From Protonemura montana (lineage: Eukaryota; Arthropoda; Insecta; Plecoptera; Nemouridae): a DNA stretch of 64,000 bases. Within the stretch, counting starts at the first letter, position 1, and each line of letters begins with the position of its first letter. A model generated the notes under the pieces. The model was given only the letters and a program-made list of their open reading frames with translations, was not told the origin of the DNA and ran no database searches. The stretch is from NCBI GenBank assembly GCA_947568835.1, contig OX387609.1, forward strand, positions 16,079,208 to 16,143,207, given 5' to 3'. This document shows, piece after piece, positions 19,001 to 34,000 of this stretch. The position numbers and the translations under genes are program-made.

Positions 19001-22000
19001 CCGTTGAGTGTGCAGGTTCTAGGTAGAGACAGAACATTAATATTAAACCGTTGAGTGTGCAGGTTCTAGGTAGAGACAGAACGTTAATGTTAAACCGTTG
19101 AGTGTGCAGGTTCTAGGTAAAGACAGAACACAAAAGTTAATCCGTTGAGTGTGCAGGTTCTAGGTAGAGACAGAACGTTAATGTTAAACCGTTGAGTGTG
19201 CAGGTTCTAGGTAGAGGCAGAACGTTAATGTTAAACCGTTGAGTGTGCAGGTTCTAGGTAGAGACAGAACGTTAGTGTTAGACCGTTAAGTGTGCAGGTT
19301 CTAGGTAGAGACAGAACGTTAATGTTAAACCGTTGAGTGTGCAGGTTCTAGGTAGAGACAGAACGTTAATGTTGAACCGTTGAGTGTGCAGGTTCTAGGT
19401 AGAGACAGAACGTTAATGTTAAACCGTTGAGTGTGCAGGTTCTAGGTAGAGGCAGAACGTTAATGTTGAACCGTTGAGTGTGCAGGTTCTAGGTAGAGAC
19501 AGAACGTTAATGTTAAACCGTTGAGTGTGCAGGTTCTAGGTAGAGACAGAACGTTATTGTTAAACCGTTGAGTGTGCAGGTTCTAGGTAGAGACAGAACG
19601 TTAATGTTAAACCGTTGAGTGTGCAGGTTCTAGGTAGAAACAGAACATTAATGTTAAACCGTTGAGTGTGCAGGTTCTAGGTAGAGGGAGAACGTTAATG
19701 TTAAACCGTTGAGTGTGCAGGTTCTAGGTAGAGACAGAACGTTAATGTTAAACCGTTGAGTGTGCAGGTTCTAGGTAGAGACAGAACGTTAATGTTAAAC
19801 CGTTGAGTGTTCAGGTTCTAGGTAGAGACAGAACGTTAATGTTAAACCGTTGAGTGTTCAGGTTCTAGGTAGAGACAGAACGTTAATGTTAAACCGTTGA
19901 GTGTGCAGATTCTAGGTAGAGACAGAACGTTAATGTTAAACCGTTGAGTGTGCAGGTTCTAGGTAGAGACAGAACGTTAATGTTGAACCGTTGAGTGTGC
20001 AGGTTCTAGGTAGAGACAGAACGTTAATGTTAAACCGTTGAGTGTGCAGGTTCTAGGTAGAGGCAGAACGTTTATGTTGAACCGTTGAGTGTGCAGGTTC
20101 TAGGTAGAGACAGAACGTTAATGTTAAACCGTTGAGTGTGCAGGTTCTAGGTAGAGACAGAACGTTATTGTTAAACCGTTGAGTGTGCAGGTTCTAGGTA
20201 GAGACAAAACGTTAATGTTAAACCGTTGAGTGTGCAGGTTCTAGGTAGAGACAGAACATTAATATTAAACCGTTGAGTGTGCAGGTTCTAGGTAGAGGGA
20301 GAACGTTAATGTTAAACCGTTGAGTGTGCAGGTTCTAGGTAGAGACAGAACGTTAATGTTAAACCGTTGAGTGTGCAGGTTCTAGGTAAAGACAGAACAC
20401 AAAAGTTAAACCGTTGAGTGTGCAGGTTCTAGGTAGAGACAGAACGTTAATGTTAAACCGTTGAGTGTGCAGGTTCTAGGTAGAGACAGAACGTTAATGT
20501 TGAACCGTTGAGTGTGCAGGTTCTAGGTAGAGACAGAACGTTAATGTTAAACCGTTGAGTGTGCAGGTTCTAGGTAGAGACAGAACGTTATTGTTAAACC
20601 GTTGAGTGTGCAGGTTCTAGGTAGAGACAGAACGTTAATGTTAAACCGTTGAGTGTGCAGGTTCTAGGTAGAGACAGAACATTAATATTAAACCGTTGAG
20701 TGTGCAGGTTCTAGGTAGAGACAGAACGTTAATGTTAAACCGTTGAGTGTGCAGGTTCTAGGTAAAGACAGAACACAAAAGTTAATCCGTTGAGTGTGCA
20801 GGTTCTAGGTAGAGACAGAACGTTAATGTTAAACCGTTGAGTGTGCAGGTTCTAGGTAGAGGCAGAACGTTAATGTTAAACCGTTGAGTGTGCAGGTTCT
20901 AGGTAGAGACAGAACGTTAGTGTTAGACCGTTAAGTGTGCAGGTTCTAGGTAGAGACAGAACGTTAATGTTAAACCGTTGAGTGTGCAGGTTCTAGGTAG
21001 AGACAGAACGTTAATGTTGAACCGTTGAGTGTGCAGGTTCTAGGTAGAGACAGAACGTTAATGTTAAACCGTTGAGTGTGCAGGTTCTAGGTAGAGGCAG
21101 AACGTTAATGTTGAACCGTTGAGTGTGCAGGTTCTAGGTAGAGACAGAACGTTAATGTTAAACCGTTGAGTGTGCAGGTTCTAGGTAGAGACAGAACGTT
21201 ATTGTTAAACCATTGAGTGTGCAGGTTCTAGGTAGAGACAGAACGTTAATGTTAAACCGTTGAGTGTGCAGGTTCTAGGTAGAAACAGAACATTAATGTT
21301 AAACCGTTGAGTGTTCAGGTTCTAGGTAGAGGGAGAACGTTAATGTTAAACCGTTGAGTGTGCAGGTTCTAGGTAGAGACAGAACGTTAATGTTAAACCG
21401 TTGAGTGTGCAGGTTCTAGGTAGAGACAGAACGTTAATGTTAAACCGTTGAGTGTGCAGGTTCTAGGTAGAGACAGAACGTTAATGTTGAACCGTTGAGT
21501 GTGCAGGTTCTAGGTAGAGACAGAACGTTAATGTTAAACCGTTGAGTGTGCAGGTTCTAGGTAGAGACAGAACGTTATTGTTAAACCGTTGAGTGTGCAG
21601 GTTCTAGGTAGAGACAGAACGTTAATGTTAAACCGTTGAGTGTGCAGGTTCTAGGTAGAGACAGAACATTAATATTAAACCGTTGAGTGTGCAGGTTCTA
21701 GGTAGAGACAGAACGTTAATGTTAAACCGTTGAGTGTGCAGGTTCTAGGTAGAGACAGAACGTTATTGTTAAACCGTTGAGTGTGCAGGTTCTAGGTAGA
21801 GACAAAACGTTAATGTTAAACCGTTGAGTGTGCAGGTTCTAGGTAGAGACAGAACATTAATATTAAACCGTTGAGTGTGCAGGTTCTAGGTAGAGGGAGA
21901 ACGTTAATGTTAAACCGTTGAGTGTGCAGGTTCTAGGTAGAGACAGAACGTTAATGTTAAACCGTTGAGTGTGCAGGTTCTAGGTAGAGACAGAACGTTA

Positions 22001-25000
22001 ATGTTAAACCGTTGAGTGTGCAGGTTCTAGGTAGAGACAGAACGTTAATGTTAAACCGTTGAGTGTTCAGGTTCTAGGTAGAGACAGAACGTTAATGTTA
22101 AACCGTTGAGTGTTCAGGTTCTAGGTAGAGACAGAACGTTAATGTTAAACCGTTGAGTGTGCAGATTCTAGGTAGAGACAGAACGTTAATGTTAAACCGT
22201 TGAGTGTGCAGGTTCTAGGTAGAGACAGAACGTTAATGTTGAACCGTTGAGTGTGCAGGTTCTAGGTAGAGACAGAACGTTAATGTTAAACCGTTGAGTG
22301 TGCAGGTTCTAGGTAGAGACAGAACGTTAATGTTAAACCGTTGAGTGTGCAGGTTCTAGGTAGAGACAGAACGTTAATGTTAAACCGTTGAGTGTGCAGG
22401 TTCTAGGTAGAGACAGAACGTTATTGTTAAACCGTTGAGTGTGCAGGTTCTAGGTAGAGACAAAACGTTAATGTTAAACCGTTGAGTGTGCAGGTTCTAG
22501 GTAGAGACAGAACATTAATATTAAACCGTTGAGTGTGCAGGTTCTAGGTAGAGGGAGAACGTTAATGTTAAACCGTTGAGTGTGCAGGTTCTAGGTAGAG
22601 ACAGAACGTTAATGTTAAACCGTTGAGTGTGCAGGTTCTAGGTAAAGACAGAACACAAAAGTTAAACCGTTGAGTGTGCAGGTTCTAGGTAGAGACAGAA
22701 CGTTAATGTTAAACCGTTGAGTGTGCAGGTTCTAGGTAGAGGCAGAACGTTAATGTTAAACCGTTGAGTGTGCAGGTTCTAGGTAGAGACAGAACGTTAG
22801 TGTTAGACCGTTAAGTGTGCAGGTTCTAGGTAGAGACAGAACGTTAATGTTAAACCGTTGAGTGTGCAGGTTCTAGGTAGAGACAGAACGTTAATGTTGA
22901 ACCGTTGAGTGTGCAGGTTCTAGGTAGAGACAGAACGTTAATGTTAAACCGTTGAGTGTGCAGGTTCTAGGTAGAGGCAGAACGTTAATGTTGAACCGTT
23001 GAGTGTGCAGGTTCTAGGTAGAGACAGAACGTTAATGTTAAACCGTTGAGTGTGCAGGTTCTAGGTAGAGACAGAACGTTATTGTTAAACCATTGAGTGT
23101 GCAGGTTCTAGGTAGAGACAGAACGTTAATGTTAAACCGTTGAGTGTGCAGGTTCTAGGTAGAAACAGAACATTAATGTTAAACCGTTGAGTGTGCAGGT
23201 TCTAGGTAGAGGGAGAACGTTAATGTTAAACCGTTGAGTGTGCAGGTTCTAGGTAGAGACAGAACGTTAATGTTAAACCGTTGAGTGTGCAGGTTCTAGG
23301 TAGAGACAGAACGTTAATGTTAAACCGTTGAGTGTTCAGGTTCTAGGTAGAGACAGAACGTTAATGTTAAACCGTTGAGTGTGCAGGTTCTAGGTAGAGG
23401 CAGAACGTTAATGTTGAACCGTTGAGTGTGCAGGTTCTAGGTAGAGACAGAACGTTATTGTTAAACCGTTGAGTGTGCAGGTTCTAGTTAGAGACAGAAC
23501 GTTAATGTTAAACCGTTGAGTGTGCAGGTTCTAGGTAGAAACAGATCATTAATGTTAAACCGTTGAGTGTGCAGGTTCTAGGTAGAGGGAGAACGTTAAT
23601 GTTAAACCGTTGAGTGTGCAGGTTCTAGGTAGAGACAGAACGTTAATGTTAAACCGTTGAGTGTGCAGGTTCTAGGTAGAGACAGAACGTTAATGTTAAA
23701 CCGTTGAGTGTTCAGGTTCTAGGTAGAGACAGAACGTTAATGTTAAACCGTTGAGTGTTCAGGTTCTAGGTAGAGACAGAACGTTAATGTTAAACCGTTG
23801 AGTGTGCAGGTTCTAGGTAAAGACAGAACACAAAAGTTAAACCGTTGAGTGTGCAGGTTCTAGGTAGAGACAGAACGTTAATGTTGAACCGTTGAGTGTG
23901 CAGGTTCTAGGTAGAGACAGAACGTTAATGTTAAACCGTTGAGTGTGCAGGTTCTAGGTAGAGGCAGAACGTTTATGTTGAACCATTGAGTGTGCAGGTT
24001 CTAGGTAGAGACAGAACGTTAATGTTAAACCGTTGAGTGTGCAGGTTCTAGGTAGAAACAGAACATTAATGTTAAACCGTTGAGTGTGCAGGTTCTAGGT
24101 AGAGGGAGAACGTTAATGTTAAACCGTTGAGTGTGCAGGTTCTAGGTAGAGACAGAACGTTAATGTTAAACCGTTGAGTGTGCAGGTTCTAGGTAGAGAC
24201 AGAACGTTAATGTTAAACCGTTGAGTGTGCAGGTTCTAGGTAGAGACAGAACATTAATATTAAACCGTTGAGTGTGCAGGTTCTAGGTAGAGACAGAACG
24301 TTAATGTTAAACCGTTGAGTGTGCAGGTTCTAGGTAAAGACAGAACACAAAAGTTAATCCGTTGAGTGTGCAGGTTCTAGGTAGAGACAGAACGTTAATG
24401 TTAAACCGTTGAGTGTGCAGGTTCTAGGTAGAGGCAGAACGTTAATGTTAAACCGTTGAGTGTGCAGGTTCTAGGTAGAGACAGAACGTTAGTGTTAGAC
24501 CGTTAAGTGTGCAGGTTCTAGGTAGAGACAGAACGTTAATGTTAAACCGTTGAGTGTGCAGGTTCTAGGTAGAGACAGAACGTTAATGTTGAACCGTTGA
24601 GTGTGCAGGTTCTAGGTAGAGACAGAACGTTAATGTTAAACCGTTGAGTGTGCAGGTTCTAGGTAGAGGCAGAACGTTAATGTTGAACCGTTGAGTGTGC
24701 AGGTTCTAGGTAGAGACAGAACGTTAATGTTAAACCGTTGAGTGTGCAGGTTCTAGGTAGAGACAGAACGTTATTGTTAAACCGTTGAGTGTGCAGGTTC
24801 TAGGTAGAGACAGAACGTTAATGTTAAACCGTTGAGTGTGCAGGTTCTAGGTAGAAACAGAACATTAATGTTAAACCGTTGAGTGTGCAGGTTCTAGGTA
24901 GAGGGAGAACGTTAATGTTAAACCGTTGAGTGTGCAGGTTCTAGGTAGAGACAGAACGTTAATGTTAAACCGTTGAGTGTGCAGGTTCTAGGTAGAGACA

Positions 25001-28000
25001 GAACGTTAATGTTAAACCGTTGAGTGTTCAGGTTCTAGGTAGAGACAGAACGTTAATGTTAAACCGTTGAGTGTTCAGGTTCTAGGTAGAGACAGAACGT
25101 TAATGTTAAACCGTTGAGTGTGCAGATTCTAGGTAGAGACAGAACGTTAATGTTAAACCGTTGAGTGTGCAGGTTCTAGGTAGAGACAGAACGTTAATGT
25201 TGAACCGTTGAGTGTGCAGGTTCTAGGTAGAGACAGAACGTTAATGTTAAACCGTTGAGTGTGCAGGTTCTAGGTAGAGGCAGAACGTTTATGTTGAACC
25301 GTTGAGTGTGCAGGTTCTAGGTAGAGACAGAACGTTAATGTTAAACCGTTGAGTGTGCAGGTTCTAGGTAGAGACAGAACGTTATTGTTAAACCGTTGAG
25401 TGTGCAGGTTCTAGGTAGAGACAAAACGTTAATGTTAAACCGTTGAGTGTGCAGGTTCTAGGTAGAGACAGAACATTAATATTAAACCGTTGAGTGTGCA
25501 GGTTCTAGGTAGAGGGAGAACGTTAATGTTAAACCGTTGAGTGTGCAGGTTCTAGGTAGAGACAGAACGTTAATGTTAAACCGTTGAGTGTGCAGGTTCT
25601 AGGTAAAGACAGAACACAAAAGTTAAACCGTTGAGTGTGCAGGTTCTAGGTAGAGACAGAACGTTAATGTTAAACCGTTGAGTGTTCAGGTTCTAGGTAG
25701 AGACAGAACGTTAATGTTAAACCGTTGAGTGTTCAGGTTCTAGGTAGAGACAGAACGTTAATGTTAAACCGTTGAGTGTGCAGATTCTAGGTAGAGACAG
25801 AACGTTAATGTTAAACCGTTGAGTGTGCAGGTTCTAGGTAGAGACAGAACGTTAATGTTGAACCGTTGAGTGTGCAGGTTCTAGGTAGAGACAGAACGTT
25901 AATGTTAAACCGTTGAGTGTGCAGGTTCTAGGTAGAGGCAGAACGTTTATGTTGAACCGTTGAGTGTGCAGGTTCTAGGTAGAGACAGAACGTTAATGTT
26001 AAACCGTTGAGTGTGCAGGTTCTAGGTAGAGACAGAACGTTATTGTTAAACCGTTGAGTGTGCAGGTTCTAGGTAGAGACAAAACGTTAATGTTAAACCG
26101 TTGAGTGTGCAGGTTCTAGGTAGAGACAGAACATTAATATTAAACCGTTGAGTGTGCAGGTTCTAGGTAGAGGGAGAACGTTAATGTTAAACCGTTGAGT
26201 GTGCAGGTTCTAGGTAGAGACAGAACGTTAATGTTAAACCGTTGAGTGTGCAGGTTCTAGGTAAAGACAGAACACAAAAGTTAAACCGTTGAGTGTGCAG
26301 GTTCTAGGTAGAGACAGAACGTTAATGTTAAACCGTTGAGTGTGCAGGTTCTAGGTAGAGGCAGAACGTTAATGTTAAACCGTTGAGTGTGCAGGTTCTA
26401 GGTAGAGACAGAACGTTAGTGTTAGACCGTTAAGTGTGCAGGTTCTAGGTAGAGACAGAACGTTAATGTTAAACCGTTGAGTGTGCAGGTTCTAGGTAGA
26501 GACAGAACGTTAATGTTGAACCGTTGAGTGTGCAGGTTCTAGGTAGAGACAGAACGTTAATGTTAAACCGTTGAGTGTGCAGGTTCTAGGTAGAGGCAGA
26601 ACGTTAATGTTGAACCGTTGAGTGTGCAGGTTCTAGGTAGAGACAGAACGTTAATGTTAAACCGTTGAGTGTGCAGGTTCTAGGTAGAGACAGAACGTTA
26701 TTGTTAAACCATTGAGTGTGCAGGTTCTAGGTAGAGACAGAACGTTAATGTTAAACCGTTGAGTGTGCAGGTTCTAGGTAGAAACAGAACATTAATGTTA
26801 AACCGTTGAGTGTGCAGGTTCTAGGTAGAGGGAGAACGTTAATGTTAAACCGTTGAGTGTGCAGGTTCTAGGTAGAGACAGAACGTTAATGTTAAACCGT
26901 TGAGTGTGCAGGTTCTAGGTAGAGACAGAACGTTAATGTTAAACCGTTGAGTGTTCAGGTTCTAGGTAGAGACAGAACGTTAATGTTAAACCGTTGAGTG
27001 TGCAGGTTCTAGGTAGAGGCAGAACGTTAATGTTGAACCGTTGAGTGTGCAGGTTCTAGGTAGAGACAGAACGTTATTGTTAAACCGTTGAGTGTGCAGG
27101 TTCTAGTTAGAGACAGAACGTTAATGTTAAACCGTTGAGTGTGCAGGTTCTAGGTAGAAACAGAACATTAATGTTAAACCGTTGAGTGTGCAGGTTCTAG
27201 GTAGAGGGAGAACGTTAATGTTAAACCGTTGAGTGTGCAGGTTCTAGGTAGAGACAGAACGTTAATGTTAAACCGTTGAGTGTGCAGGTTCTAGGTAGAG
27301 ACAGAACGTTAATGTTAAACCGTTGAGTGTTCAGGTTCTAGGTAGAGACAGAACGTTAATGTTAAACCGTTGAGTGTTCAGGTTCTAGGTAGAGACAGAA
27401 CGTTAATGTTAAACCGTTGAGTGTGCAGATTCTAGGTAGAGACAGAACGTTAATGTTAAACCGTTGAGTGTGCAGGTTCTAGGTAGAGACAGAACGTTAA
27501 TGTTGAACCGTTGAGTGTGCAGGTTCTAGGTAGAGACAGAACGTTAATGTTAAACCGTTGAGTGTGCAGGTTCTAGGTAGAGGCAGAACGTTTATGTTGA
27601 ACCGTTGAGTGTGCAGGTTCTAGGTAGAGACAGAACGTTAATGTTAAACCGTTGAGTGTGCAGGTTCTAGGTAGAGACAGAACGTTATTGTTAAACCGTT
27701 GAGTGTGCAGGTTCTAGGTAGAGACAAAACGTTAATGTTAAACCGTTGAGTGTGCAGGTTCTAGGTAGAGACAGAACATTAATATTAAACCGTTGAGTGT
27801 GCAGGTTCTAGGTAGAGGGAGAACGTTAATGTTAAACCGTTGAGTGTGCAGGTTCTAGGTAGAGACAGAACGTTAATGTTAAACCGTTGAGTGTGCAGGT
27901 TCTAGGTAAAGACAGAACACAAAAGTTAAACCGTTGAGTGTGCAGGTTCTAGGTAGAGACAGAACGTTAATGTTAAACCGTTGAGTGTTCAGGTTCTAGG

Positions 28001-31000
28001 TAGAGACAGAACGTTAATGTTAAACCGTTGAGTGTTCAGGTTCTAGGTAGAGACAGAACGTTAATGTTAAACCGTTGAGTGTGCAGATTCTAGGTAGAGA
28101 CAGAACGTTAATGTTAAACCGTTGAGTGTGCAGGTTCTAGGTAGAGACAGAACGTTAATGTTGAACCGTTGAGTGTGCAGGTTCTAGGTAGAGACAGAAC
28201 GTTAATGTTAAACCGTTGAGTGTGCAGGTTCTAGGTAGAGGCAGAACGTTTATGTTGAACCGTTGAGTGTGCAGGTTCTAGGTAGAGACAGAACGTTAAT
28301 GTTAAACCGTTGAGTGTGCAGGTTCTAGGTAGAGACAGAACGTTATTGTTAAACCGTTGAGTGTGCAGGTTCTAGGTAGAGACAAAACGTTAATGTTAAA
28401 CCGTTGAGTGTGCAGGTTCTAGGTAGAGACAGAACATTAATATTAAACCGTTGAGTGTGCAGGTTCTAGGTAGAGGGAGAACGTTAATGTTAAACCGTTG
28501 AGTGTGCAGGTTCTAGGTAGAGACAGAACGTTAATGTTAAACCGTTGAGTGTGCAGGTTCTAGGTAAAGACAGAACACAAAAGTTAAACCGTTGAGTGTG
28601 CAGGTTCTAGGTAGAGACAGAACGTTAATGTTAAACCGTTGAGTGTGCAGGTTCTAGGTAGAGGCAGAACGTTAATGTTAAACCGTTGAGTGTGCAGGTT
28701 CTAGGTAGAGACAGAACGTTAGTGTTAGACCGTTAAGTGTGCAGGTTCTAGGTAGAGACAGAACGTTAATGTTAAACCGTTGAGTGTGCAGGTTCTAGGT
28801 AGAGACAGAACGTTAATGTTGAACCGTTGAGTGTGCAGGTTCTAGGTAGAGACAGAACGTTAATGTTAAACCGTTGAGTGTGCAGGTTCTAGGTAGAGGC
28901 AGAACGTTAATGTTGAACCGTTGAGTGTGCAGGTTCTAGGTAGAGACAGAACGTTAATGTTAAACCGTTGAGTGTGCAGGTTCTAGGTAACGACAGAACG
29001 TTATTGTTAAACCATTGAGTGTGCAGGTTCTAGGTAGAGACAGAACGTTAATGTTAAACCGTTGAGTGTGCAGGTTCTAGGTAGAAACAGAACATTAATG
29101 TTAAACCGTTGAGTGTGCAGGTTCTAGGTAGAGGGAGAACGTTAATGTTAAACCGTTGAGTGTGCACGTTCTAGGTAGAGACAGAACGTTAATGTTAAAC
29201 CGTTGAGTGTGCAGGTTCTAGGTAGAGACAGAACGTTAATGTTAAACCGTTGAGTGTTCAGGTTCTAGGTAGAGACAGAACGTTAATGTTAAACCGTTGA
29301 GTGTGCAGGTTCTAGGTAGAGGCAGAACGTTAATGTTGAACCGTTGAGTGTGCAGGTTCTAGGTAGAGACAGAACGTTAATGTTAAACCGTTGAGTGTGC
29401 AGGTTCTAGGTAGAGACAGAACGTTATTGTTAAACCATTGAGTGTGCAGGTTCTAGGTAGAGACAGAACGTTAATGTTAAACCGTTGAGTGTGCAGGTTC
29501 TAGGTAGAAACAGAACATTAATGTTAAACCGTTGAGTGTGCAGGTTCTAGGTAGAGACAGAACGTTAATGTTAAACCGTTGAGTGTGCAGGTTCTAGGTA
29601 AAGACAGAACACAAAAGTTAAACCGTTGAGTGTGCAGGTTCTAGGTAGAGACAGAACGTTAATGTTAAACCGTTGAGTGTTCAGGTTCTAGGTAGAGACA
29701 GAACGTTAATGTTAAACCGTTGAGTGTTCAGGTTCTAGGTAGAGACAGAACGTTAATGTTAAACCGTTGAGTGTGCAGATTCTAGGTAGAGACAGAACGT
29801 TAATGTTAAACCGTTGAGTGTGCAGGTTCTAGGTAGAGACAGAACGTTAATGTTGAACCGTTGAGTGTGCAGGTTCTAGGTAGAGACAGAACGTTAATGT
29901 TAAACCGTTGAGTGTGCAGGTTCTAGGTAGAGGCAGAACGTTTATGTTGAACCGTTGAGTGTGCAGGTTCTAGGTAGAGACAGAACGTTAATGTTAAACC
30001 GTTGAGTGTGCAGGTTCTAGGTAGAGACAGAACGTTATTGTTAAACCGTTGAGTGTGCAGGTTCTAGGTAGAGACAAAACGTTAATGTTAAACCGTTGAG
30101 TGTGCAGGTTCTAGGTAGAGACAGAACATTAATATTAAACCGTTGAGTGTGCAGGTTCTAGGTAGAGGGAGAACGTTAATGTTAAACCGTTGAGTGTGCA
30201 GGTTCTAGGTAGAGACAGAACGTTAATGTTAAACCGTTGAGTGTGCAGGTTCTATGTAAAGACAGAACACAAAAGTTAAACCGTTGAGTGTGCAGGTTCT
30301 AGGTAGAGACAGAACGTTAATGTTAAACCGTTGAGTGTGCAGGTTCTAGGTAGAGGCAGAACGTTAATGTTAAACCGTTGAGTGTGCAGGTTCTAGGTAG
30401 AGACAGAACGTTAGTGTTAGACCGTTAAGTGTGCAGGTTCTAGGTAGAGACAGAACGTTAATGTTAAACCGTTGAGTGTGCAGGTTCTAGGTAGAGACAG
30501 AACGTTAATGTTGAACCGTTGAGTGTGCAGGTTCTAGGTAGAGACAGAACGTTAATGTTAAACCGTTGAGTGTGCAGGTTCTAGGTAGAGGCAGAACGTT
30601 AATGTTGAACCGTTGAGTGTGCAGGTTCTAGGTAGAGACAGAACGTTAATGTTAAACCGTTGAGTGTGCAGGTTCTAGGTAGAGACAGAACGTTAATGTT
30701 AAACCGTTGAGTGTGCAGGTTCTAGGTAAAGACAGAACACAAAAGTTAAACCGTTGAGTGTGCAGGTTCTAGGTAGAGACAGAACGTTAATGTTAAACCG
30801 TTGAGTGTGCAGGTTCTAGGTAGAGGCAGAACGTTAATGTTAAACCGTTGAGTGTGCAGGTTCTAGGTAGAGACAGAACGTTAGTGTTAGACCGTTAAGT
30901 GTGCAGGTTCTAGGTAGAGACAGAACGTTAATGTTAAACCGTTGAGTGTGCAGGTTCTAGGTAGAGACAGAACGTTAATGTTGAACCGTTGAGTGTGCAG

Positions 31001-34000
31001 GTTCTAGGTAGAGACAGAACGTTAATGTCAAACCGTTGAGTGTGCAGGTTCTAGGTAGAGGCAGAACGTTAATGTTGAACCGTTGAGTGTGCAGGTTCTA
31101 GGTAGAGACAGAACGTTAATGTTAAACCGTTGAGTGTGCAGGTTCTAGGTAACGACAGAACGTTATTGTTAAACCATTGAGTGTGCAGGTTCTAGGTAGA
31201 GACAGAACGTTAATGTTAAACCGTTGAGTGTGCAGGTTCTAGGTAGAAACAGAACATTAATGTTAAACCGTTGAGTGTGCAGGTTCTAGGTAGAGGGAGA
31301 ACGTTAATGTTAAACCGTTGAGTGTGCAGGTTCTAGGTAGAGACAGAACGTTAATGTTAAACCGTTGAGTGTGCAGGTTCTAGGTAGAGACAGAACGTTA
31401 ATGTTAAACCGTTGAGTGTTCAGGTTCTAGGTAGAGACAGAACGTTAATGTTAAACCGTTGAGTGTGCAGGTTCTAGGTAGAGGCAGAACGTTAATGTTG
31501 AACCGTTGAGTGTGCAGGTTCTAGGTAGAGACAGAACGTTAATGTTAAACCGTTGAGTGTGCAGGTTCTAGGTAGAGACAGAACGTTATTGTTAAACCAT
31601 TGAGTGTGCAGGTTCTAGGTAGAGACAGAACGTTAATGTTAAACCGTTGAGTGTGCAGGTTCTAGGTAGAAACAGAACATTAATGTTAAACCGTTGAGTG
31701 TGCAGGTTCTAGGTAGAGACAGAACGTTAATGTTAAACCGTTGAGTGTGCAGGTTCTAGGTAAAGACAGAACACAAAAGTTAAACCGTTGAGTGTGCAGG
31801 TTCTAGGTAGAGACAGAACGTTAATGTTAAACCGTTGAGTGTTCAGGTTCTAGGTAGAGACAGAACGTTAATGTTAAACCGTTGAGTGTTCAGGTTCTAG
31901 GTAGAGACAGAACGTTAATGTTAAACCGTTGAGTGTGCAGATTCTAGGTAGAGACAGAACGTTAATGTTAAACCGTTGAGTGTGCAGGTTCTAGGTAGAG
32001 ACAGAACGTTAATGTTGAACCGTTGAGTGTGCAGGTTCTAGGTAGAGACAGAACGTTAATGTTAAACCGTTGAGTGTGCAGGTTCTAGGTAGAGGCAGAA
32101 CGTTTATGTTGAACCGTTGAGTGTGCAGGTTCTAGGTAGAGACAGAACGTTAATGTTAAACCGTTGAGTGTGCAGGTTCTAGGTAGAGACAGAACGTTAT
32201 TGTTAAACCGTTGAGTGTGCAGGTTCTAGGTAGAGACAAAACGTTAATGTTAAACCGTTGAGTGTGCAGGTTCTAGGTAGAGACAGAACATTAATATTAA
32301 ACCGTTGAGTGTGCAGGTTCTAGGTAGAGGGAGAACGTTAATGTTAAACCGTTGAGTGTGCAGGTTCTAGGTAGAGACAGAACGTTAATGTTAAACCGTT
32401 GAGTGTGCAGGTTCTAGGTAAAGACAGAACACAAAAGTTAAACCGTTGAGTGTGCAGGTTCTAGGTAGAGACAGAACGTTAATGTTAAACCGTTGAGTGT
32501 GCAGGTTCTAGGTAGAGGCAGAACGTTAATGTTAAACCGTTGAGTGTGCAGGTTCTAGGTAGAGACAGAACGTTAGTGTTAGACCGTTAAGTGTGCAGGT
32601 TCTAGGTAGAGACAGAACGTTAATGTTAAACCGTTGAGTGTGCAGGTTCTAGGTAGAGACAGAACGTTAATGTTGAACCGTTGAGTGTGCAGGTTCTAGG
32701 TAGAGACAGAACGTTAATGTTAAACCGTTGAGTGTGCAGGTTCTAGGTAGAGGCAGAACGTTAATGTTGAACCGTTGAGTGTGCAGGTTCTAGGTAGAGA
32801 CAGAACGTTAATGTTAAACCGTTGAGTGTGCAGGTTCTAGGTAGAGACAGAACGTTATTGTTAAACCATTGAGTGTGCAGGTTCTAGGTAGAGACAGAAC
32901 GTTAATGTTAAACCGTTGAGTGTGCAGGTTCTAGGTAGAAACAGAACATTAATGTTAAACCGTTGAGTGTGCAGGTTCTAGGTAGAGGGAGAACGTTAAT
33001 GTTAAACCGTTGAGTGTGCAGGTTCTAGGTAGAGACAGAACGTTAATGTTAAACCGTTGAGTGTGCAGGTTCTAGGTAGAGACAGAACGTTAATGTTAAA
33101 CCGTTGAGTGTTCAGGTTCTAGGTAGAGACAGAACGTTAATGTTAAACCGTTGAGTGTGCAGGTTCTAGGTAGAGGCAGAACGTTATTGTTGAACCGTTG
33201 AGTGTGCAGGTTCTAGGTAGAGACAGAACGTTAATGTTAAACCGTTGAGTGTGCAGGTTCTAGGTAGAGACAGAACGTTATTGTTAAACCATTGAGTGTG
33301 CAGGTTCTAGGTAGAGACAGAACGTTAATGTTAAACCGTTGAGTGTGCAGGTTCTAGGTAGAAACAGAACATTAATGTTAAACCGTTGAGTGTGCAGGTT
33401 CTAGGTAGAGGGAGAACGTTAATGTTAAACCGTTGAGTGTGCAGGATCTAGGTAGAGACAGAACGTTAATGTTAAACCGTTGAGTGTGCAGGTTCTAGGT
33501 AGAGACAGAACGTTAATGTTAAACCGTTGAGTGTGCAGGTTCTAGGTAGAGACAGAACGTTAATGTTAAACCGTTGAGTGTTCAGGTTCTAGGTAGAGAC
33601 AGAACGTTAATGTTAAACCGTTGAGTGTTCAGGTTCTAGGTAGAGACAGAACGTTAATGTTAAACCGTTGAGTGTGCAGATTCTAGGTAGAGACAGAACG
33701 TTAATGTTAAACCGTTGAGTGTGCAGGTTCTAGGTAGAGACAGAACGTTAATGTTGAACCGTTGAGTGTGCAGGTTCTAGGTAGAGACAGAACGTTAATG
33801 TTAAACCGTTGAGTGTGCAGGTTCTAGGTAGAGGCAGAACGTTTATGTTGAACCGTTGAGTGTGCAGGTTCTAGGTAGAGACAGAACGTTAATGTTAAAC
33901 CGTTGAGTGTGCAGGTTCTAGGTAGAGACAGAACGTTATTGTTAAACCGTTGAGTGTGCAGGTTCTAGGTAGAGACAAAACGTTAATGTTAAACCGTTGA